Assembly: GCA_031418715.1 (NCBI GenBank) | Contig: JANOJL010000070.1 | Coordinates: 1 to 64,000 of the forward strand | Length of the DNA stretch: 64,000 bases | Direction of reading: 5' to 3' | Origin: JANMDU01 sp031418715 | GTDB lineage: Bacteria > Pseudomonadota > Gammaproteobacteria > Burkholderiales > Burkholderiaceae_C | Shown here: piece by piece, positions 59,190-64,000 of the stretch | Layout: every line of letters begins with the position of its first letter | Numbering within the stretch: position 1 is the first letter of the stretch | Position numbers and translations under genes: made by a program | The notes under the pieces: model-generated | What the model was told of the DNA's origin: nothing | Seen by the model: the letters and a program-made list of their open reading frames with translations, nothing else | Databases searched by the model: none

Positions 59190-62100
59190 ATGTTTGAAAA
59201 ACTGGTTCACAGCGCTTTGGGCAATCGGCTCATGGTGCTGGTGTTGTCTGCGGTCTTATTGGTGGTGGGCTCGCTCTCGCTGGTGAAGATGCCCGTGGAT
59301 GTCTTTCCCGATCTCAACAAACCCACCGTGACGCTGCAAGCGGAAGCCGGTGGCATGGCTCCTGAAGAAGTGGAGCAACTCATCACGCTCCCGCTGGAGA
59401 CCGCGATGAGTGGCATTCCGGGTGTGGAAAGTGTGCGCTCGATCTCCAGCGTGGGCTTGGGTTTTGTGTACATCACCTTCGACTGGAAGACCGATATTTA
59501 CCGCGCCCGCCAGATGGTGGGCGAGCGCTTGGCACAGGTGCGCGAGCAGTTGCCGCAAGGCGCTGCGCATGTGGGCATGGGGCCGATCAGCTCCATCATG
59601 GGCGAGATCATGCTGATGGCTTTGCCTGTGGACACCAGCAAAACCACACCGATGGCGGTGCGCGAGTATGCAGATTTCGTGTTGCGCCCGCGCTTGCTGA
59701 CCATTGCTGGCGTGGCGCAGGTGATCCCCATTGGCGGTGAAGTGCGGCAATATCAGGTGCAGCCAGATACCGCTCGCATGGCCGCCTTGGGTGTCACCGT
59801 GGAGAACATCAGCCAAGCGTTGCAAGGCTTTTCTAACAACACCAGCGGCGGCTTTCTGGAACTGAATTCGCGCGAATACCTGATTCGCAACATCGGGCGT
59901 ACCAACAAGCTCGAAGATTTGCAGCGCTTGGCAGTGAGCTACAAAAATGGCCGCAGCATTCAGCTTGCGCAAGTCGCCGATGTCAACTTCGCACCCGCGC
60001 TGCGCCGAGGCGATGCGGGATACAACGGCAAGCCGGCGGTGATCCTGGGTGTGCAAAAGCAGCCGGGGGCAGATACGGTCGCGCTGACCAAGCAGATCGA
60101 AACCGCCCTCCAAGAGATGTCCAAGACCTTGCCTGCGGGCATGGGCGCGCCCAAAGTCACCATGCGGCAAGCCAGTTTCATTGAAACATCGATCAGCACG
60201 CTGCAAGGCAAGCTGATGCTGGCTGGCATGGTGGTGGCCTTGGTCTTGTATTTCTTTTTGCAGAATCTGCGCACCACGGTGATTTCACTGGCGGCCATTC
60301 CGATGTCGATCATGATGGCGGTCTTAGTTTTTCAATACTTTGGCCTGAGCATCAACACCATGACGCTGGGCGGGCTCACGATTGCGATTGGAGAGCTGGT
60401 CGACGATGCCGTGGTCGGCGTAGAAAACGTGTTGCGACGATTGCGACTGGATCGCGCGGCGCATCCGAATGCCCGGCTCAATCCGCTGGAGCTGATTGCA
60501 AAGGCCACGCTGGAAGTGCGATCTGGCATCGTGGTCGCTACAGTCATCATCGTGCTTGTATTGGTGCCGCTGTTCTTTCTGCCTGGTATCGAAGGCCGCT
60601 TGATGCAACCGCTGGCCATTGCCTACATCGTGTCTCTACTGGGCTCGATGATCGTCTCGCTCACGCTCACCCCCGTGATGGCGTATTACCTGCTGCCTAA
60701 GATCAAGGGGCTGGATCATGGCGATACCAAAATCCAACTTTTTCTAAAAAAGCATTGCCAATCTGCGCTGGAAAAAGTATTGTTTGCGCCGCGCAAATGG
60801 CTGATCGCAGCGGCGGTTTCTGTGGTGCTGGCTATTACAGCTGTGCCGTTTTTCCCCACTACTTTCTTGCCACCATTCAATGAAGGCGTGGCGCTGGTCG
60901 GCCTGCGGCTTAATCCTGGCACCACCTTGGCAGAATCAACGCGGCTGGGTGTGATTGCCGAGAATGCGCTGCGCGGCGTGCCTGAGGTCGAGCATGTCGG
61001 CCGCCGATCTGGTCGCGCAGAGCTTGATGAACATGCCGAGGGCGTGCATGTGAGCGAGCTGGATGTGGGCCTGAAGCGCAGCGAGCGGCCGCTGGAGCAA
61101 GTCTATGCTGATATGCGCGAGCGCATTTCAGCATTGCCTGCAGCCGTTGGCATTGGCCAGCCGATCAGCCACCGCATCGACCACATGCTCTCGGGCGTGC
61201 GTTCGCAAATTGCCATCAAGGTGTTTGGTGACGATCTGGATACGCTGCGCGCCCAAGCGGAAAGCCTGCGCCAAAAACTGGCCAGCGTGGGCGGCGTGGT
61301 GGATCTGGAAGTGGAAAAGCAGGTGCTGACTCCGCAAATCCGCGTGCAGATCAATTACGACAAAGCCTCCGCTTACGGCCTCTCGCCTGCGATGCTGCTG
61401 CGTGAGCTGCAAATGCTAATCGACGGCGAGCGAGTCTCGCAAGTGATTGAAGGCAACCGCCGCTTCAATCTGATTCTGCGCTTGCCTGAAACTGCGCGTG
61501 GCGTGGATGGCTTGCGCGGCATCATGATCGATACGCCGGCAGGGCGCGTGCCGTTAGCACAGCTTGCTAGTGTCGAAGAATCTGACGGGCCCAACCAAAT
61601 CAGCCGTGATGATGGACGCCGCCGGATTGTGATCTCAGCCAATGCACAAGGCCGCGCCTTGAGCGAGGTGGTCAAAGATATTCGCGCCACGATTGCTGAG
61701 ACCAAGCTGCCTGAGGGTTACTTCATCACCATTGGCGGCCAATTTGAAGCACAAGAGCAGGCTTCGCGCTTGATTGGCTTGCTCTCCATTGGTTCTGCGA
61801 TTTTGATTGCACTGATTCTCTATACACGCTACCGCTCTTGGACTTTGGCTGCCATCATCATGGCCAATATTCCGCTGGCTTTGGTCGGTGCTGTTATCGG
61901 GTTGTGGATTTCAGGACAGCCACTTTCCGTAGCAGCGCTGGTGGGCTTCATCACGCTCTCGGGCATTGCGGTGCGCAATGGTATTTTGAAGGTGTCGCAT
62001 TACATCAACCTCTGCGCTTTTGAAAATGAAGATTTCAACACGCAGATGCTGGTGCGCGGCTCGCTAGAGCGGCTTACACCCGTACTCATGACCGCTTTGG

Positions 62101-62303
62101 TGGCTGCGCTCGCGCTTGCGCCTTTGCTCTTTGAAGCTAATATGCCGGGCACAGAAATTTTGCATCCTGTGGCGGTGGTGATCTTCTCGGGGCTCATTAC
62201 TTCCACCTTGCTCGATTCATTCCTCACGCCGGCCATGGTCTGGCTCTTTGGCCGAAAATCTATTGAATCTTTGGTCAGCGAATCTGGCCACGAAACGTTT
62301 TGA
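59190..62303 (+). CDS. Heavy-metal RND efflux pump, inner-membrane subunit (CzcA/CusA-like)
   Basis: A 1037-residue proton-driven pump with the expected 12 helices and two large periplasmic loops (about 40-340 and 560-860). In the fourth helix the metal/proton motif reads AIGELVDDAVVGVEN: Asp405, Asp406 and Glu412. It matches neither the canonical CzcA (DGAV) nor CusA (VDAA/VDAV) form, so substrate assignment from this motif is unsafe. Zn, Cd or Co are likely by context with CadR. It begins 13 bases after the adaptor gene with AAGGG upstream. Confidence 0.93.
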   Translation: MFEKLVHSALGNRLMVLVLSAVLLVVGSLSLVKMPVDVFPDLNKPTVTLQAEAGGMAPEEVEQLITLPLETAMSGIPGVESVRSISSVGLGFVYITFDWKTDIYRARQMVGERLAQVREQLPQGAAHVGMGPISSIMGEIMLMALPVDTSKTTPMAVREYADFVLRPRLLTIAGVAQVIPIGGEVRQYQVQPDTARMAALGVTVENISQALQGFSNNTSGGFLELNSREYLIRNIGRTNKLEDLQRLAVSYKNGRSIQLAQVADVNFAPALRRGDAGYNGKPAVILGVQKQPGADTVALTKQIETALQEMSKTLPAGMGAPKVTMRQASFIETSISTLQGKLMLAGMVVALVLYFFLQNLRTTVISLAAIPMSIMMAVLVFQYFGLSINTMTLGGLTIAIGELVDDAVVGVENVLRRLRLDRAAHPNARLNPLELIAKATLEVRSGIVVATVIIVLVLVPLFFLPGIEGRLMQPLAIAYIVSLLGSMIVSLTLTPVMAYYLLPKIKGLDHGDTKIQLFLKKHCQSALEKVLFAPRKWLIAAAVSVVLAITAVPFFPTTFLPPFNEGVALVGLRLNPGTTLAESTRLGVIAENALRGVPEVEHVGRRSGRAELDEHAEGVHVSELDVGLKRSERPLEQVYADMRERISALPAAVGIGQPISHRIDHMLSGVRSQIAIKVFGDDLDTLRAQAESLRQKLASVGGVVDLEVEKQVLTPQIRVQINYDKASAYGLSPAMLLRELQMLIDGERVSQVIEGNRRFNLILRLPETARGVDGLRGIMIDTPAGRVPLAQLASVEESDGPNQISRDDGRRRIVISANAQGRALSEVVKDIRATIAETKLPEGYFITIGGQFEAQEQASRLIGLLSIGSAILIALILYTRYRSWTLAAIIMANIPLALVGAVIGLWISGQPLSVAALVGFITLSGIAVRNGILKVSHYINLCAFENEDFNTQMLVRGSLERLTPVLMTALVAALALAPLLFEANMPGTEILHPVAVVIFSGLITSTLLDSFLTPAMVWLFGRKSIESLVSESGHETF

Positions 62304-62353
62304 TGGATTACTTTGTTTTTTCAACCCGTGTTTTTAACTTAAAGGAAACTTCC

Positions 62354-62743
62354 ATGACACACACCAACATCCGCCGCATCACCCTCACCGCCGCTTTGAC
62401 TTTGGCCTTCGGCATCGCTCCAGCTTTTGCAGCAGGTAGCCACGATCACAGCCCAAAATTCGGCGGCATTGTGGTTGAAGCCAAAGACATGGATTATGAA
62501 ATTGTCGCCAAGCCCGATCTGCTGCAAATCTACTTGAGTGATCACGGCAAGCCAGCCAAAGTGGATAGCGGCAAAGCTAAAGTGACCCTGCTCAACGGCA
62601 GCGAAAAATCTGAAGCTGAGCTGCTACCTGTTGGTAGCAAACTTGAAGCAAAAGGCAGCTTCAAGGTCGCCAAAGGCACCAAAGGCATCGCTTTGGTCAC
62701 GGTCGGCGGCAAGACCAGCACAGTTCGCTTTGAAATCAAATAA
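62354..62743 (+). CDS. Small periplasmic protein of the metal cluster
   Basis: A 129-residue protein with a signal peptide ending AFAAGS and a mature start HDHSPKFGGIVVEAKDMDYEIVAKPD, followed by a beta-rich domain ending in the pattern expected of a compact sandwich. The initial HDH could ligate metal. Similar small proteins follow RND metal pumps in many Burkholderiales, with unproven chaperone roles. The ATG at 62354 has AAAGGA upstream and is preferred over the frame start at 62300, which overlaps the pump gene. Confidence 0.72.
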   Translation: MTHTNIRRITLTAALTLAFGIAPAFAAGSHDHSPKFGGIVVEAKDMDYEIVAKPDLLQIYLSDHGKPAKVDSGKAKVTLLNGSEKSEAELLPVGSKLEAKGSFKVAKGTKGIALVTVGGKTSTVRFEIK

Positions 62744-62773
62744 GCCATCGACTCAAACCGCACTGAAACCCCC

Positions 62774-63406
62774 ATGGATTTGCCTGAACTCCTCGCTCTG
62801 ATAGAAAAGTACGATGTCTGGGTGTATGGCGTATTGCTCAGCTATTGCTTAGGCAAAACCGGCCCACTGCCCATGCTAGCGGGTTTCGCAGCGGCGCAAG
62901 GTGCGTTGCGGCTAGACATTCTAATCATCGTCACGCTCATGGGCAGCATCGCAGGCGGGCAATTGCGTTTTACGATCGGAAGGTTTGCTGCGCCTTGGGT
63001 TTGCCGCAAGTTCACCAGCGCTGCACCTTGGATCGCCTTGGCCAGCGCGGGCGTGGAGCGCTACAGCTTGCAAACCTTGCTGGCTTACCGTTTTGTGAAA
63101 GGCGCGTTCTCGCTCGTGGGCTTGGGCGCGGGAGCATCTTTGCTCGCTTGGCCTCGGCACGTGTTGATCGACAGCGCAGGCGCTTTGATTTGGATTAGCG
63201 CGATGGTTAGCATTGGCTGGGGCTTTGGGCAACTGGGCGCTGCGCTGGATCCGCGCTGGGCGGCTTATGTGGGGCTCACGCTGCTGGTGCTGTCTGCGTT
63301 GGCATTCGCTGTGTTGGGCAAGCGGATCAAAGCGCGTTTGCTACCCTTGGCTGAAAAAATCCTACAAGAGCGCATCGCAGGAAAAAATATCAGCAAAAAT
63401 ACTTGA
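62774..63406 (+). CDS. DedA/VTT-family membrane protein
   Basis: A 210-residue inner-membrane protein. The VTT-type core shows CLGKTGPLPMLAGFAAAQG (about 26-44), a GSIAGGQLRFTIGRF segment and the arginine-containing YRFVKGAFSLVGLGAGAS. About five helices are expected. DedA proteins flip undecaprenyl-phosphate or phospholipids and influence resistance phenotypes. Here the gene follows the pump genes by 30 bases, so it is part of the metal operon by position. Its specific role is unknown. Confidence 0.82.
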   Translation: MDLPELLALIEKYDVWVYGVLLSYCLGKTGPLPMLAGFAAAQGALRLDILIIVTLMGSIAGGQLRFTIGRFAAPWVCRKFTSAAPWIALASAGVERYSLQTLLAYRFVKGAFSLVGLGAGASLLAWPRHVLIDSAGALIWISAMVSIGWGFGQLGAALDPRWAAYVGLTLLVLSALAFAVLGKRIKARLLPLAEKILQERIAGKNISKNT

Positions 63407-63413
63407 TGTGCGC

Positions 63414-63444
63414 TTGACATTGAAGTGACTTCAAGGTTCATCAT
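63414..63444 (+). promoter_or_regulatory. MerR-type promoter/operator 2 (HMA-domain gene)
   Basis: -35 TTGACA, a 19-bp spacer containing TTGAAGTGACTTCAA, and -10 CATCAT. It aligns base for base with promoter 1 at 55045 (TTGAC, TTGAAGTGACTT). A second target of the CadR-like regulator is the simplest explanation. Confidence 0.85.
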
Positions 63445-63450
63445 CCGAGT

Positions 63451-64000
63451 ATGAACACACACAACACCACCATTTATCCGCTGACTGGCCTGCACTGCGG
63501 TGCGTGTGTGAGCCGCGTGAGCAACGCGCTGGCGCCGCTAGCAGCCCAAGTCAGCGTCTCGCTCTCGCCGATGCAGGCCACGCTCACGGATGCACACGCG
63601 AGCTTGGATGATCTGCAAGCGGCGGTGCGCTCCGCAGGTGCTTACGAGCTGCTTCCTGCACCTTTTATAGAGCAAAAAGTACCAGTAGCCGTTATATTGC
63701 ATGCGCAGAGCGCTATTAAAGATATAGCAGAAGAAACACCCCCCAGTTTCCTGGAAACCTATCGCCCGCTGCTAATGATCGTCGCCTATATCTTGGCAGG
63801 CAGTGTATTGATCCAGTTTGGCCAACACGCTGGCCACGGCATGAGCATCACGGAAAGCATCACAGCACATGAGACGATGCGCTATTTCATGGCAGGCTTT
63901 TTCCTCACGTTTTCTTTCTTCAAACTGCTCGACATAAAGGCCTTCGCCGATGCCTACGCCGGCTATGATTTATTGGCAGCCCGTTGGCACGGCTGGGGCT
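63451..64000 (+). CDS. HMA-domain membrane protein, cut by the window end
   Basis: The first 183 codons of a protein. Residues 1-70 form a heavy-metal-associated domain with GLHCGACV (Cys16, Cys19). Residues about 72-90 are coded by a dispersed repeat copy that falls in the linker. Then membrane helices follow (about residues 108-126 and 146-163), with the second followed by DIKAFADAYAGYD, resembling MauE/DoxX-type or related redox membrane proteins rather than a P-type ATPase. The start ATG lies at the expected transcription start of promoter 2, so the mRNA may be leaderless. A P-type ATPase relative cannot be excluded until the rest is seen. Confidence 0.75.
   Translation, partial: MNTHNTTIYPLTGLHCGACVSRVSNALAPLAAQVSVSLSPMQATLTDAHASLDDLQAAVRSAGAYELLPAPFIEQKVPVAVILHAQSAIKDIAEETPPSFLETYRPLLMIVAYILAGSVLIQFGQHAGHGMSITESITAHETMRYFMAGFFLTFSFFKLLDIKAFADAYAGYDLLAARWHGWG
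63686..63730 (+). repeat. Dispersed 45-bp repeat, copy M (in HMA-domain gene)
   Basis: TAGCCGTTATATTG, CATGCGCAGA and GCGCTATTAAAGATATAGCA. Well preserved; in frame in the linker between the HMA domain and the first membrane helix. Confidence 0.85.

Noticed and set aside
1..64000. tRNA genes, rRNA genes, CRISPR arrays, insertion sequences, integrase or phage genes
   Set aside because: Looked for cloverleaf ends with TTCGA loops, direct repeat-spacer patterns and transposase motifs; none found by eye. A tRNAscan or Rfam run could still find a small RNA I missed.

Overview
The window looks like chromosomal DNA of a betaproteobacterium of the order Burkholderiales, most likely Comamonadaceae. 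The evidence is the order ffh / cytochrome assembly protein / small CxxC protein / pilS / pilR / ampD / nrdA / nrdB, a PhaM-type granule protein, lysine-alanine-rich histone-like tails, a TctC/Bug binding protein, dusB-fis, and a GC content that looks moderately high by eye. No rRNA, tRNA, CRISPR array, phage or transposase gene was seen.

Layout. 1-6.9 kb: single genes (rhodanese, zinc-ribbon protein, HAD phosphatase, an rtcB remnant, a DUF2726 protein), a DsbD/peroxiredoxin-like pair and an AlaX tRNA-editing protein. 7-22.5 kb: a nucleobase catabolism island. It has an ABC importer (ATPase, two permeases, NMT1-like binding protein), a RutR-like TetR regulator, the reductive pyrimidine pathway (preT, preA, dihydropyrimidinase, carbamoyl-amidase), then a creatininase-family enzyme, a second ABC importer without a binding protein, a cytosine-deaminase-like enzyme and an FAD oxidase. 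Two TTGACCA-type palindromes at the promoters probably tie these together. 22.5-36.5 kb: hydrolase, MFS-acyltransferase fusion, ceramidase-like membrane protein, a LysR/SDR pair, FIST protein, PhaM, enoyl-CoA hydratase, purH, fis-dusB. 36.6-48.7 kb: core genes (histone-like protein, nrdAB with tandem NrdR boxes, ampD, pilRS, ffh). 48.7-54.6 kb: acyl-CoA ligase, TctC protein, glycerophosphodiesterase, a polar amino-acid ABC importer. 54.6-64 kb: a heavy-metal resistance cluster: a CadR/PbrR-type MerR regulator, CDF exporter, CzcCBA-like RND pump, small periplasmic proteins, DedA protein and an HMA-domain membrane protein cut by the window end. Two near-identical MerR-type promoters bracket this cluster.

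Two structural themes run across the window. The first is a family of about 45-bp repeats, 13 copies by eye with 12 inside reading frames, in both orientations and without breaking the frame. The second is a pair of large inverted repeats: a 38-bp-arm hairpin at 20975-21075, and a 24-bp-arm element at 32583-32701 whose internal motif recurs at the left end of the window.
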